37,860 nt of DNA from Pseudomonadales bacterium (GCA_030749725.1 JASMJM010000169.1:1-37860); one strand, 5' to 3'; counted from the stretch's first letter, positions 17,644 to 26,854 are shown. Notes: a model not told the origin generated them from the sequence alone. Numbers and translations: made by a program.

Positions 17644-18152
17644 TGTTTCGTAGTCAGGGAATTCTGCAGAGACAGGCTTTTTTCCTGAATAGATTCAGCA
17701 TTGGACTTGCGATCCTGCATCAGTAGATGCATCAGCTTTTCATCCGAGATAGCCATGATCTGGGCGGCCAGGTAGCCTGCGTTCCTTGCGCCAGCCTTGC
17801 CGATGGCCACGGTAGCAACGGGTATCCCCCCCGGCATCTGTACCGTTGAGAGCAAGGCATCGAGACCCTGCAGTGGTCCACTGTCGATGGGTATGCCTAT
17901 AACAGGTTTGAGCGTGTGGGCTGCCACTGCGCCAGCCAGATGGGCGGCCATACCTGCGCCCGCAATAAACACTGCACATCCTCTGGCATCTGCATCCTGC
18001 ACATACGCTCGGGTGTCATCCGGGGTTCTGTGGGCGGAGGTTATCCTCGCCTCGAATGGGACTTCGAGTTTAGTCAGCACATCCATCCCAGCCTGCATAA
18101 TCGGAATATCGGAATCTGAACCCATCAGAACCGCCACGAAGGAGGAAGACAT
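17640..18152 (-). CDS. purE: N5-carboxyaminoimidazole ribonucleotide mutase
   Basis: Converts N5-CAIR to CAIR in purine synthesis. The 170-residue protein has the class I PurE hallmarks: MGSDSDIPIMQAG, the SAHRTPDDT loop with the catalytic His, and FIAGAGMAAHLAGAVAA. The block PVIGIPIDSGPLQGLDALLS follows, then QMPGGIPVATVAIGKAGARNAG. The last 20 residues are an unremarkable polar tail. purK, the usual partner that makes its substrate, is not downstream; tsaC follows with a 4-bp overlap. Upstream lies a 318-bp gap with 14-bp tandem repeats. Confidence 0.96.
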   Translation of the reverse strand: MSSSFVAVLMGSDSDIPIMQAGMDVLTKLEVPFEARITSAHRTPDDTRAYVQDADARGCAVFIAGAGMAAHLAGAVAAHTLKPVIGIPIDSGPLQGLDALLSTVQMPGGIPVATVAIGKAGARNAGYLAAQIMAISDEKLMHLLMQDRKSNAESIQEKSLSLQNSLTTKQ

Positions 18153-18260
18153 ATAGATTCTCGCTAAAGTAGGTTGTTTGTTGTAGTTGAAAGGAAGGGC
18201 AAGTTACCCCAGACACCCCGCCGAATCAAGCATCCAGTCCGTTGTGCGCTCGGGCTGCGC

Positions 18261-18344
18261 CGGGCCGCGTAGGTCGAGCCGCGCAGGTCGGGCAGCTCAG
18301 GTCGGGCCGCGCAGGTTCAGCCACGTTGATCGGGCCGCGGTGTC
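18261..18344. repeat. Six degenerate 14-bp GC-rich tandem repeats
   Basis: Consecutive 14-mers read CGGGCCGCGTAGGT, CGAGCCGCGCAGGT, CGGGCAGCTCAGGT, CGGGCCGCGCAGGT, TCAGCCACGTTGAT and CGGGCCGCGGTGTC. Weaker units may flank them on either side. The array lies in the dprA-purE gap, about 110 bp upstream of the purE start. The remainder of the gap (18153-18470) has no gene. It ends in a hairpin TACGTAA-GTAG-TTACGTA (18438-18455) and a direct repeat CCTATAG (18424-18430, 18464-18470) next to the dprA stop. Confidence 0.8.
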
Positions 18345-18470
18345 CGATCCGCTCTGCCGGGTCACGGCGAGTGGGCTCACAGGGGCGTCGTTGACAGACA
18401 GGGAGGCTCCTTCTCCCTTACGACCTATAGAAGACGATACGTAAGTAGTTACGTAAGAAGCTTCCTATAG

Positions 18471-19647
18471 CTAAGTATCGGCGCGCATTGCTGTCGGAAT
18501 CAGAGCATATCCCCCGGCCTCGATTCTGACGATATTCTTCAGTTCCAGTTGGATGAGCGTTGCCGCCAGCTGCTCAGCGGCTATGCCGCTCTTTGCGACC
18601 ATCACATCGATTGCAAGCGGTTGGAAATCCATCTGTTGAACGACTCTTTCCTCGATGGGAGAAAGGTTGCCTGTATGTTGGATACCGCTGCCAGTCCCAG
18701 TCCGGACACCACTGTGTCCTACCGGCTCATCGCGTAAGGACTGTGCCAGGCTGGCGTCGCTGAATAGCTGGAATTCGGCAAGGGATCCCAGCTCCTCTAG
18801 CACATCCTCCATACTTTCCACCAATTTAGCTCCTTGCCTGAGCAGTTGATGACACCCTTTGGACAACGGGCTGTGTATGGACCCGGGTATGGCAAATACC
18901 TCACGGTTCTGTTCAGCGGCATATCCTGCCGTGATCAATGAGCCGCTTTTGATATTGGCCTCGACAACCAGGACACCGAGGCTCAGACCACTGATAATTC
19001 GGTTTCGCCTTGGGAAGTTCTGCGCCATAGCACCTGTACCGAGTGGGAATTCCGAGATCAGTGCGCCACTTGCGGCGATCTGACGAGCAAGCTTCCGATG
19101 TCTTGCCGGATAGACCTGATCGGCCCCAGTGCCCAGTACCGCAATAGAAGGGGCCCTGTAGAGCGCCATGATGGCTTGCAGCGTCTATTCCTGCAGCCAT
19201 GCCACTGGTTACGACAACATCAGCCTTGGAAAGACTACGGGCAAATGCAGTTGCCGTGTCACGACCGGCGCCGGTGGGATTGCGGCTGCCCACCATGGCT
19301 ATCTGCAATTTGGACATGCAGTCCGGATCACCTTTTATGAACAGCAACGGCGGCGGTTGGGGAATCTCCTTCAGCAACACGGGGTAGTTACTGTCCTGAA
19401 TCGTCAAGAGATGATGGTTAGGGTCTGACAGCCACTGGAGATCTTTCGCTACCTGCCTCTGTAGATCCGAGAACCTGTGCGTCTGCTCGATGCTGTGGGA
19501 GGAGAGGCCGATCGCCAGCAAGGCACTGCTGGAACGTTCCAGAAACGCCTCCCGGGGAGAACCGAACCGGTCGAGGAGACGTCGAAATAGGGTAGGGCCA
19601 ATGCCATCTACCGTGTGCAGGGCCAACCAATGGTCAATATCTTGCAA
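18471..19647 (-). pseudogene. dprA: DNA processing protein DprA, frameshifted
   Basis: DprA (Smf) loads RecA onto incoming single-stranded DNA during natural transformation. The first frame (from 19647) has the N-terminal helical domain, then the Rossmann start QIAMVGSRNPTGAGRDTATA and VVVTSGMAAGIDAASHHGAL. At about 19150-19160 the homology jumps to another frame. It continues with PSIAVLGTGADQVYPARHRKLA, FPRRNRIISGLSLGVLVVEA and the C-terminal winged-helix region to 18473. Between Leu (19161-19159) and the Ser of SIAVLG there are 10 nt, so the net change is +1 or -2 (mod 3). The site is the run GGGCCCC, where an indel error is easy. If real, the conserved DNA-binding fold is cut. It lies 58 bp downstream of the LysM gene. 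Confidence 0.88.
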
Positions 19648-19705
19648 AACATCTTCCCTGATGTGGGGGCATCACTTCCTGTGATGCGATGAACCAGGAT
19701 CTGAG

Positions 19706-20785
19706 TCACGGATTGGTAACTTGGTCGCCCACTCGTAACGGTTCTACCGTTCGCAACACCAACCCATAGCTCATCTTATCAAAAATCCGGAACAGCATCA
19801 TCAACCCGGATCTCTCCACCGGCAACTGCACTCTGTCATGGGCAACTCGGTCGCGCACCACGGTGCCGCTCTTATATATCGCCAGGACATTGCCTACTTT
19901 GAGCCCGTTCGTTGTACCTTTGTTGATGACGACCACATTGTTGCGCCCCACCTGGGTGACCCCTCCCATCACATTCATGATGACACCTACAACGCTTTCA
20001 TCCGGGGCTGTAGGATAGAATGTGGACTCAACTCGTCTCTCCTCGGTGGGTAGCAATCGGTCGCCTATTCTTACATCCTCCGTCACGCTGGTCAGCTCAA
20101 ACGTCAACAGGTCACCATCCCTTGACATCACCTTGGCCAGACCTACTTCACGGGCTTCAAAACCCAGGACCTCCTTGGTCTCCGGATCCAGATATACGTC
20201 CCCCTCCCTGAATAACCCGTACACCGAGGTGTTACTGGTCCAGTTGCCCCTGGCATAAAACTCGTCACCAGGTCCAAAGATGAGTCTGTCGGCCCTCCCA
20301 GCCAGGATATGCGGTGCGGCCTCCAGCGTAAACTGCTCAACGATTCGACCCATGGTAAGCAGGCTGGCTATCGCATCCAGCGGGATCGCTGGAATCGCGC
20401 TGGTGATCGGTGTAGCGCGTACCTGTTGCTTCAAAATCACGGTGCGATTCTGTGTACTGCCCGCCGCGACCGCCCTCGGTCTGGTTATGGTTGCCGGCGT
20501 CTCGAGGCCACGATCGACAGTGAGTACTGGCTTACCTGCAACGTAAGTCAAAATAATGACGTCGCCAGGAAATATCATGTGCGGATTTTCGATTTCCGGA
20601 TTGACCTGCCAGATGTCCGGCTACATCCAGGCATCATTCAGAAACATGGAGGCAACGTCCCAAAGGGTATCTCCCTGCTTGACTACGTACCGATCGGGAT
20701 GGACCTCTCTCAAGAGACCTTCTGCCGCCTGTACCGATCTTGCAACCAGCAACGTAAACGCCAGACAAAGAAGAATTTTCCTCAT
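19706..20785 (-). pseudogene. Secreted LysM-domain protein (PA0020-like), interrupted by an amber codon
   Basis: Starting at ATG 20785, behind AAAGGGA, the frame gives a signal peptide (MRKILLCLAFTLLVARSVQA). A LysM domain follows, beginning RYVVKQGDTLWDVASMFL. Codon 55 (20623-20621) is TAG inside the motif W-x-[W]-P-x-I-W, where the family has tryptophan (TGG). The same frame then continues without interruption for about 300 codons to the stop near 19706, with PDIWQVNPEIENPHMIFPGD completing the LysM. One G-to-A change explains the stop. The long C-terminal part has no assigned function. The gene is divergent from def and precedes dprA, the same arrangement as in Pseudomonas. A protein restarted at the ATG 20578 would lack its signal peptide. 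Confidence 0.85.
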
Positions 20786-20930
20786 GGCACGAATCCCTTT
20801 ATCATACCGGATAGGTCCATATTAATTGGTGGCCGTGCTATCGAACGACGTCACCAAACTGAATTCATAATTCGAACATAATCTTAGCAGCACAAGTTGC
20901 ATTATTACTAGAGGTTTGTCACAAAACCGT

Positions 20931-21434
20931 ATGGCTGTATTGGATATTTTAGAGTTCCCGGATCCGCGACTGCGAAAAACTGCTGTTGCCGTGAAGAACG
21001 TGGATGGCAAACTGATCGAGCTAATCGACAATATGCTGGAAACGCTCTATGCGGCGCCCGGCATCGGCCTGGCAGCCAGCCAGGTTAATATCCACCGGCA
21101 AGTGATCGTAATCGATACATCCGAAGAGAGAGACCAGCCCCTGGTGCTGATCAATCCACATATTCTTGCTGCTGAAGAGGAAATCGAGACCTCAGAAGGA
21201 TGTCTGTCGGTGCCGGGCTTCTACGAGCTGGTTCATCGCGCGCAAAAGATCCAGTACACCGCCATCAATCGAGATGGCGAACCCTTCTCAGCCGCTGCAG
21301 AAGATCTGCTCGCCGTTTGCATACAACACGAAATGGATCATCTTGTCGGAAAACTCATGGTGGATTACCTGTCGCCGGTCAAACGGCAACTGATCCGTAA
21401 GAAACTGCTGAAGCAACAGAAGCAGAAAGCCTGA
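20931..21434 (+). CDS. def: Peptide deformylase
   Basis: Removes the formyl group from the N-terminal methionine of nascent proteins. About 167 residues with all three catalytic motifs: GIGLAASQ (44-51), EGCLSVPG with the metal ligand Cys91, and QHEMDH with His133 and His137. The ATG at 20931 aligns with E. coli Def ([15 protein letters not shown]). The frame extends to a TTG at 20916, but that lies only 1 nt after GAGG and is less likely. It is followed 17 bp later by fmt, the enzyme that adds the same formyl group to initiator tRNA, then rsmB and trkA. Confidence 0.97.
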   Translation: MAVLDILEFPDPRLRKTAVAVKNVDGKLIELIDNMLETLYAAPGIGLAASQVNIHRQVIVIDTSEERDQPLVLINPHILAAEEEIETSEGCLSVPGFYELVHRAQKIQYTAINRDGEPFSAAAEDLLAVCIQHEMDHLVGKLMVDYLSPVKRQLIRKKLLKQQKQKA

Positions 21435-21451
21435 CGACTAGCTAACAGGAG

Positions 21452-22444
21452 ATGTCCGGATTCTCAGTGAACGCCCGCCAACCCTTCAGGATCGTATTTG
21501 CCGGCACGCCTGAATTTGCTGCACAGCACCTCGATGCGCTGTTGCTGGCTAACCGCTCGATTGTGGGCGTCTTTACGCAGCCGGATAAACCAGGCAAACG
21601 TGGCCGCACTCCTGTTGCCAGTCCGGTCAAACAGCTGTGCGTGAAGCGAGAGATTCCCTACTCCCAACCACCCGCCATGGACGCGGCAACGATTACTGCC
21701 CTTGACGCGTTGCAGCCGGACCTAATGGTAGTGGTTGCCTATGGCCATAAGCTCCCCAAAAGGGTATTGGACCTGCCGCGGTTCGGCTGCATCAACGTGC
21801 ACGCATCGCTGCTGCCCAGATGGCGTGGTGCCGCTCCCATCGCCAGGGCCATTCAGGCTGGCGACGAAGAAACTGGGGTCACGATCATGCGCATGGATGA
21901 AGGGTGGGATAGCGGCGATATTCTGCACACGGCAAGCTGCACCATTGGCGAGCAGGACACGGCGGCCTCTCTGCAGGAAAAACTATCTGCTTTGGGCCAG
22001 TCGGCGCTAAACCACTCGATCGATCTACTGCAAAGTGGATCCTTGGCCGCGATTCCTCAACCAGCGAAAAACAGCACCTATGCACACAAGCTCTCCAAAG
22101 ATGAGGCTGCCATCGACTGGTCACAGTCGGCCAAGCAGATCCACCGTGACATTCGTGCCTATATTCCAAATCCGGTTGCCCACACCTGGCTTGAGTCACT
22201 CCGCGTCAGAATATGGCAGGCAGAAATAGCCGATGTCGTGACTGAAAGTGCTCACCCGGGCGAAGTCGTCGCCATTGACAAACAGGGCATTTTCGTTCGC
22301 TGTGGTACGGGAACGCTAAAGCTGCTGAAGGTGCAGCTGCCCATCGGTAAAGGAGCCATATTGAACCCACGGGACCTACTGAACGCACGCCGTGATCTGT
22401 TCTTGCCCGGCAGTCGTTTGCGATCATCCGACATCGATCCATGA
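21452..22444 (+). CDS. fmt: Methionyl-tRNA formyltransferase
   Basis: Transfers a formyl group from 10-formyl-THF to Met-tRNA(fMet). 330 residues: RIVFAGTPEFAAQHLDALL at the N-terminus, the catalytic region GCINVHASLLPRWRGAAPI with Asn-His, and the Asp-containing ETGVTIMRMDEGWDSGDI. The C-terminal OB-like tRNA-binding domain begins around residue 210. The ATG at 21452 directly abuts AGGAG, so translation may instead start at the in-frame GTG at 21467, which gives an N-terminus closer to E. coli Fmt. The stop overlaps the rsmB start by 4 bp. Confidence 0.96.
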   Translation: MSGFSVNARQPFRIVFAGTPEFAAQHLDALLLANRSIVGVFTQPDKPGKRGRTPVASPVKQLCVKREIPYSQPPAMDAATITALDALQPDLMVVVAYGHKLPKRVLDLPRFGCINVHASLLPRWRGAAPIARAIQAGDEETGVTIMRMDEGWDSGDILHTASCTIGEQDTAASLQEKLSALGQSALNHSIDLLQSGSLAAIPQPAKNSTYAHKLSKDEAAIDWSQSAKQIHRDIRAYIPNPVAHTWLESLRVRIWQAEIADVVTESAHPGEVVAIDKQGIFVRCGTGTLKLLKVQLPIGKGAILNPRDLLNARRDLFLPGSRLRSSDIDP

Positions 22445-23736
22445 ACGTCAGAGCCCACGCTTTGGAGGTATTACACAGGGTGATCGTTGATCGACGCTCC
22501 TTGGCCACCGCCATGCCGGAGAAGATCAGCAAGCTGCCTGAATCCATGCGTCCACTGTCACGGGAACTGTGCTATGGGGTGCTTCGTTACTACTTGCCCC
22601 TGACCGCCATCGCCAAGCAATTGATCAGCAAGCCGCTGAGTGCCAAGAATGCCGACCTCAGCTTGCTGATACTGCTGGGTCTTTATCAGTTGATCCACAT
22701 GCGAATACCGGATCATGCCGTGGTGACCGAGACGGTGAAGGTGGCCAAAGAGCTGAACAAGACATGGGCAAAAGGGCTTATCAACGGCGTGTTACGCGAG
22801 TTCCTCAGGCAAAAGGAAGCTATTCTGGCGCTGGTGGAGCAGGACATCGAATCCAGGACGGCCCATCCTCACTGGCTGATCAGCCGTCTGCAGGACGCCT
22901 GGCCGCAGGATTATCTGTCTATCTTGCAGGCTAATAATCGGCCTGCACCCATGACCTTGAGGGTCAATGGGCGCAAAAGCGATCGTCGCGACTATTTCAA
23001 ACTGCTCGCCAGGCAACACGTCGATGCCAGCCTCTGCAGCCTTTCACCCCGCGGTATCACCCTCGGCTCTGCTCATGATGTAGAAACGCTTCCCGGCTTT
23101 CAGGAAGGCACTGTCAGTGTCCAGGATGAAGCATCTCAACTGGCGGCCGAGTTGCTTGAACTGGAACCTGGACTCAAGGTCTTGGACGCCTGCGCGGCGC
23201 CCGGCGGCAAGACCTGCCATATCCTCGAGGAGGAACCAGCACTGCGGAATTTGCTTGCCTTGGACAACGACCAGAAACGTCTCGACATGGTCACGGACAA
23301 TCTGCGGCGTTTGGAACTGCAAGCGCAATCATTACTGGCCGATGCTAACGACACAGCTGTATGGTGGGACGGCACAAAGTTCGATCGGATTCTGCTGGAC
23401 GTTCCTTGTTCCGCATCCGGTGTCATCAGACGACACCCGGACATTAAATTGCTGCGCACAGATGAAGATATTGCTAAGCTTGCCGCCCGACAATTGAGAC
23501 TCCTGACAAACCTGTGGCCGTTGCTGGAAAAGGGGGGAATCCTGGTCTATTCAACCTGTTCGCTGTTTCCCGATGAAAACTGGCACGTGGTCACTGGCTT
23601 CCTGCAGCAGACCCCCGACGCAATTGATAAGCCACTGGCAGCCGACTGGGGCAAGGCTGTCGATGTGGGACGCCAACTGTTACCGCAATCGGGCGGGCAC
23701 GATGGCTTTTACTATGCGAGACTGCAGAAGGTGTAG
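22441..23736 (+). CDS. rsmB: 16S rRNA (cytosine-967-C5)-methyltransferase
   Basis: Methylates C967 of 16S rRNA. 431 residues: an N-terminal NusB-like RNA-binding domain (about 1-140), then a NOL1/NOP2/Sun Rossmann methyltransferase. The SAM loop is LDACAAPGGKTCHILE. The two family cysteines are in DVPCSASGVIRRHPD and YSTCSLFPDEN, the latter being the catalytic nucleophile. Length matches E. coli RsmB (429). It is coupled to fmt by an ATGA overlap and is 90 bp upstream of trkA. Confidence 0.96.
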   Translation: MNVRAHALEVLHRVIVDRRSLATAMPEKISKLPESMRPLSRELCYGVLRYYLPLTAIAKQLISKPLSAKNADLSLLILLGLYQLIHMRIPDHAVVTETVKVAKELNKTWAKGLINGVLREFLRQKEAILALVEQDIESRTAHPHWLISRLQDAWPQDYLSILQANNRPAPMTLRVNGRKSDRRDYFKLLARQHVDASLCSLSPRGITLGSAHDVETLPGFQEGTVSVQDEASQLAAELLELEPGLKVLDACAAPGGKTCHILEEEPALRNLLALDNDQKRLDMVTDNLRRLELQAQSLLADANDTAVWWDGTKFDRILLDVPCSASGVIRRHPDIKLLRTDEDIAKLAARQLRLLTNLWPLLEKGGILVYSTCSLFPDENWHVVTGFLQQTPDAIDKPLAADWGKAVDVGRQLLPQSGGHDGFYYARLQKV

Positions 23737-23826
23737 AGGTGAACCCGATTCATTCGGTCCCGCCTTCGCTGTAGCCAGCCGGTTTCAATCGACCACGATT
23801 ATGCCTCTGGGGCGATCTGAGCGCTT

Positions 23827-25206
23827 ATGAAGATTATTATCCTTGGAGCTGGTCAGGTGGGCGGAAATCTGGCACAGAATCTAGCCCGCGAAGCCGGCGA
23901 TATCACTGTGGTGGATATTGACGGGGATACACTGCGCGATCTCCAGGATCGGCTCGACATTAGAACCGTGAAAGGCCACGCCTCCCACCCAGATATACTC
24001 AGGCAGGCGGGCGCGGAAGAAGCGGATATGATTATCGCGGTGACGAACAGTGACGAAGTCAACATGATGGCTTGTCAGGTTGGTCACACCGTCTATCACA
24101 CGCCTACCAAGATAGCTCGCGTCAGAGCAACCGGCTATCTGTCCCATGAGGAGGCAATATTCGGCAACGAAGCCATGCCGGTTGATTTTCTGGTTAATCC
24201 TGAGCAGATCGTAACCGAAGATGTTAAACAGTTAATCGATCACCCCGGAGCTCTGCAGGTGATGGATTTTGCAGCAGGGCAGGTCAAGCTGGTAGCCATC
24301 AAGGCTTACTATGGCGGCCCGCTGGTGGATCAGGAACTGCGCTACTTAAGACAACACATGCCCTCGATCGATACACGTGTTGCGGCGATCTTTCGTCGCG
24401 ACCGACCCATCATTCCCGAGGGATCGACGGTGATTGAGCCGGATGATGAGGTGTTTTTCATCGCCGCCAGTGCCGACATTCAGGCGGTAATGAGCGAGCT
24501 TCGGCGTACGGAAAGGCCATATAAGAGAATTGTGATCGCAGGTGGTGGTCACATCGGGGCAGGCCTAGCCCGGGGTCTCGAACAACGATATCGGGTTTTC
24601 ATAATCGAACAGCGTAAGCAGAGGGCCTATGAACTGTCTGAAACGCTGGACCACGCCATCGTGCTGGCAGGCGATGCTTCCGATCGAGATCTGCTGTTGG
24701 CCGAGAACGTTGAGGAAACAGATGTCTTTTGTTCTGTAACCAATGACGATGAGGTCAATATCATGTCCTGCATGCTGGCCAAAGATCTCGGCGCAAGGAA
24801 GGTTATCGCCTTGATTAATAATCCAGCGTATGTGGATCTAATTCAGCGCAGTGACGATATCGACATCGTAATCTCTCCCCAACAGGCAACTTTAGGGAGC
24901 ATCCTCAGCCACATAAGGAAAGGAGATGTGGTAAGAGTCCACACGCTGCGCAGTGGTGCAGCAGAGGCGATCGAAGCCATCGCCCACGGTGATGAACGCT
25001 CATCCAAAGTGATTGGCAAAGCCATAGAGGATATCGACCTGCCTGAGGGGACAACCATCGGTGCTATCGTTAGAGATAACGAGGTCCTCATCGCTCACGA
25101 CGATGTCATCGTTGCACCGGACGACCACATCATTCTGTTTTTGGTGGACAGAAAGAGAATTCAGGATGTGGAAAAACTGTTCCAGGCACCATTCTCTTTC
25201 TTCTAA
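23827..25206 (+). CDS. trkA: Trk potassium uptake system, NAD-binding regulatory subunit TrkA
   Basis: A cytoplasmic peripheral protein that gates the TrkH potassium channel. 459 residues in the classic duplicated arrangement of two RCK-N Rossmann domains each followed by an RCK-C domain. The first nucleotide loop is ILGAGQVGGNLAQNL (about 4-18) and the second is VIAGGGHIGAGLARGL (about 237-252). Conserved SDEVNMMAC and NDDEVNIMSCMLA segments appear at equivalent points of the two halves. It lies 22 bp upstream of trkH, so sensor and channel are co-expressed. Confidence 0.97.
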   Translation: MKIIILGAGQVGGNLAQNLAREAGDITVVDIDGDTLRDLQDRLDIRTVKGHASHPDILRQAGAEEADMIIAVTNSDEVNMMACQVGHTVYHTPTKIARVRATGYLSHEEAIFGNEAMPVDFLVNPEQIVTEDVKQLIDHPGALQVMDFAAGQVKLVAIKAYYGGPLVDQELRYLRQHMPSIDTRVAAIFRRDRPIIPEGSTVIEPDDEVFFIAASADIQAVMSELRRTERPYKRIVIAGGGHIGAGLARGLEQRYRVFIIEQRKQRAYELSETLDHAIVLAGDASDRDLLLAENVEETDVFCSVTNDDEVNIMSCMLAKDLGARKVIALINNPAYVDLIQRSDDIDIVISPQQATLGSILSHIRKGDVVRVHTLRSGAAEAIEAIAHGDERSSKVIGKAIEDIDLPEGTTIGAIVRDNEVLIAHDDVIVAPDDHIILFLVDRKRIQDVEKLFQAPFSFF

Positions 25207-25228
25207 CCATCTAGCCAAGTAGCGGCAC

Positions 25229-26683
25229 ATGCATTTCAGAGCCATTCTCAGAATAGTCGGCAGCTTGATGATGATGTTCAGTTGCGTCAGCATGGTTCCG
25301 CCATGGCTGTTTTCATTGCTGTTTGACGACAAGGCTGGTGTGGTCTTTCTGCAGGCGTTCGGTTATACATTCTCTACCGGCTTGGTGGTGTGGTTTATTT
25401 TGCGTAAATACACGACCGAGCTGAGCATCAAAGATGGCTTTGTGGTGACCGTGCTGTTTTATCTGTCACTTGGTACGTTTGGCGCTCTCCCTTTTCTTCC
25501 GGATGAAGGTTTAGGTCTTTCTCTACCAGACGCAATCTTTGAGTCCTTCTCAGGCTTGACTACCACCGGCGCCACCGTGCTGACTGGTATCGACGAATTG
25601 GCACCGTCCATCCTCTATTATCGACAGCAATTGCAGTGGTTGGGAGGCATGGGCATTATCGTGCTGGCCGTCGCGATACTACCCCTGTTAGGTGTTGGCG
25701 GCATGCAACTCTATCGTGCCGAAGCGCCGGGGCCGGCAAAGGACAGCAAACTTACACCACGGATCCAGCAGACGGCATTGGCCTTATGGTGGATCTATCT
25801 GGGGCTTACTCTCATTTGTGCCTGCGCCTATTGGATAGCGGGCATGTCATGGTTTGATGCCCTTTGTCATAGCTTTTCAACTGTGGCTATCGGCGGTTTC
25901 TCCACCCACGATGCCAGTATTGGTTATTTCAATAGTCCCCTAATTGAGTTCGTGGCGATTCTGTTTATGGTGATATCCGGGATCAATTTTGGATTGCATT
26001 ATTTCGCCTTCAAGGAGAGAACGATCGCTCATTATGTAGCCGACTCGGAGGTTCGCTTTTATCTGGCCTTGTTGTTCGCCGGCACCGTGATCACGTTTAT
26101 CGTCCTCTTCTTCTTCTCGCATACTTATGGATTCTTTACTTCCATTCGATACAGTCTATTCGAAGTAGTATCTATCTTTACCACCACCGGCTATGCGACA
26201 GCTCAATTCGACGCCTGGCCAAATATGCTTCCCTACTTCATTTTTTATGGTTCGTTCGTCGGCGGCTGCGCTGCATCCACAGGCGGCGGCATGAAGGTCA
26301 TCCGAGTCATGCTGCTGTGCAAACAGGGGATACGGGAGATACACCGTTTGATCCACCCGAACGCGATATTCCCCATCAAGTTGAATCGCGCCACCATTCC
26401 CAACAGCATCATCGATGCCGTGTGGGGATTCTTCGCGATCTACATCTTCGTGTACATCTCTATCCTGCTGGTGCTGCTTGCAGTCGGTCTCGATTTTGTG
26501 ACTGCTTTCTTCGCTGTGGGTGCCTGTCTCAACAACCTGGGCCCCGGTTTGGGTGACGTGGCTACCCATTACGGGAATCTCAGCGCAGTTGCCAAGCTGC
26601 TCCTGTCTCTCACCATGATCTTGGGAAGGCTGGAGATCTTTACTTTGCTCGTGCTGTTCACACCCATGTTCTGGAGAAAATAA
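25229..26683 (+). CDS. trkH: Trk potassium uptake system, membrane channel subunit TrkH
   Basis: A polytopic inner-membrane K+ channel of 484 residues. Four pore-loop repeats can be seen: SGLTTTGATVLTG, FSTVAIGGFSTHDAS, FTTTGYATAQFD and GACLNNLGPGLGDV. Each carries the glycine or small-residue turn that forms the selectivity filter. The sequence SFVGGCAASTGGGMKVIR is typical of TrkH. The C-terminus LEIFTLLVLFTPMFWRK is complete and ends in TAA at 26681-26683. This end is the source of a 57-bp unit repeated three more times just downstream. Confidence 0.97.
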   Translation: MHFRAILRIVGSLMMMFSCVSMVPPWLFSLLFDDKAGVVFLQAFGYTFSTGLVVWFILRKYTTELSIKDGFVVTVLFYLSLGTFGALPFLPDEGLGLSLPDAIFESFSGLTTTGATVLTGIDELAPSILYYRQQLQWLGGMGIIVLAVAILPLLGVGGMQLYRAEAPGPAKDSKLTPRIQQTALALWWIYLGLTLICACAYWIAGMSWFDALCHSFSTVAIGGFSTHDASIGYFNSPLIEFVAILFMVISGINFGLHYFAFKERTIAHYVADSEVRFYLALLFAGTVITFIVLFFFSHTYGFFTSIRYSLFEVVSIFTTTGYATAQFDAWPNMLPYFIFYGSFVGGCAASTGGGMKVIRVMLLCKQGIREIHRLIHPNAIFPIKLNRATIPNSIIDAVWGFFAIYIFVYISILLVLLAVGLDFVTAFFAVGACLNNLGPGLGDVATHYGNLSAVAKLLLSLTMILGRLEIFTLLVLFTPMFWRK

Positions 26684-26854
26684 GAGTTGCAGATCTCTAC
26701 TTTGCTCGTGCCATTCACACTCATGTTCTGGAGAGAATAGAAGCTGGAGATCTCTACTTTGCTCGTGCTGTTCACACCCATGTTCTGGAGAAAATAGAAG
26801 CTGGAGATCTCTACTTTGCTCGTGCTATTCACACCCATGTTCTGGAGAAAATAG
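26628..26854 (+). repeat. Four 57-bp tandem copies of the trkH 3' end
   Basis: The anchor AGATCT recurs at 26634, 26691, 26748 and 26805, exactly 57 bp apart. Copy 1 is the last 19 codons of trkH, including the stop. Copies 2-4 follow in the same reading phase; each encodes a version of LEISTLLVLFTPMFWRK and ends in its own TAG. Copies 3 and 4 differ at one base over about 56; copy 2 differs from copy 3 at about six. Each copy ends in CTGGAGAAAATAG or a close variant. In copy 4 the GGAG lies 12 nt before the start of the next gene and may be its ribosome binding site. Confidence 0.95.

Noticed and set aside
18187-18444. 85-codon plus-strand frame across the 14-bp repeats
   Set aside because: Low-complexity Arg/Ala-rich translation of a GC-rich array; no homology features, and the repeat period is not a multiple of three.
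19706-20785. Alternative genetic code with TAG as a sense codon
   Set aside because: Other genes here use TAG as a normal terminator (engB, ctaB, recF), so a single mutation or error is simpler.
26569-26838. 89-codon minus-strand frame made of four 19-residue repeats (MGVNSTSKVEISSFYFLQN type)
   Set aside because: It is the antisense reading of the 57-bp trkH repeats, stays open only because the period is a multiple of three, and has no ribosome binding site or family resemblance.
26628-26854. CRISPR array or similar
   Set aside because: The copies are directly adjacent with no unique spacers, and they derive from trkH.
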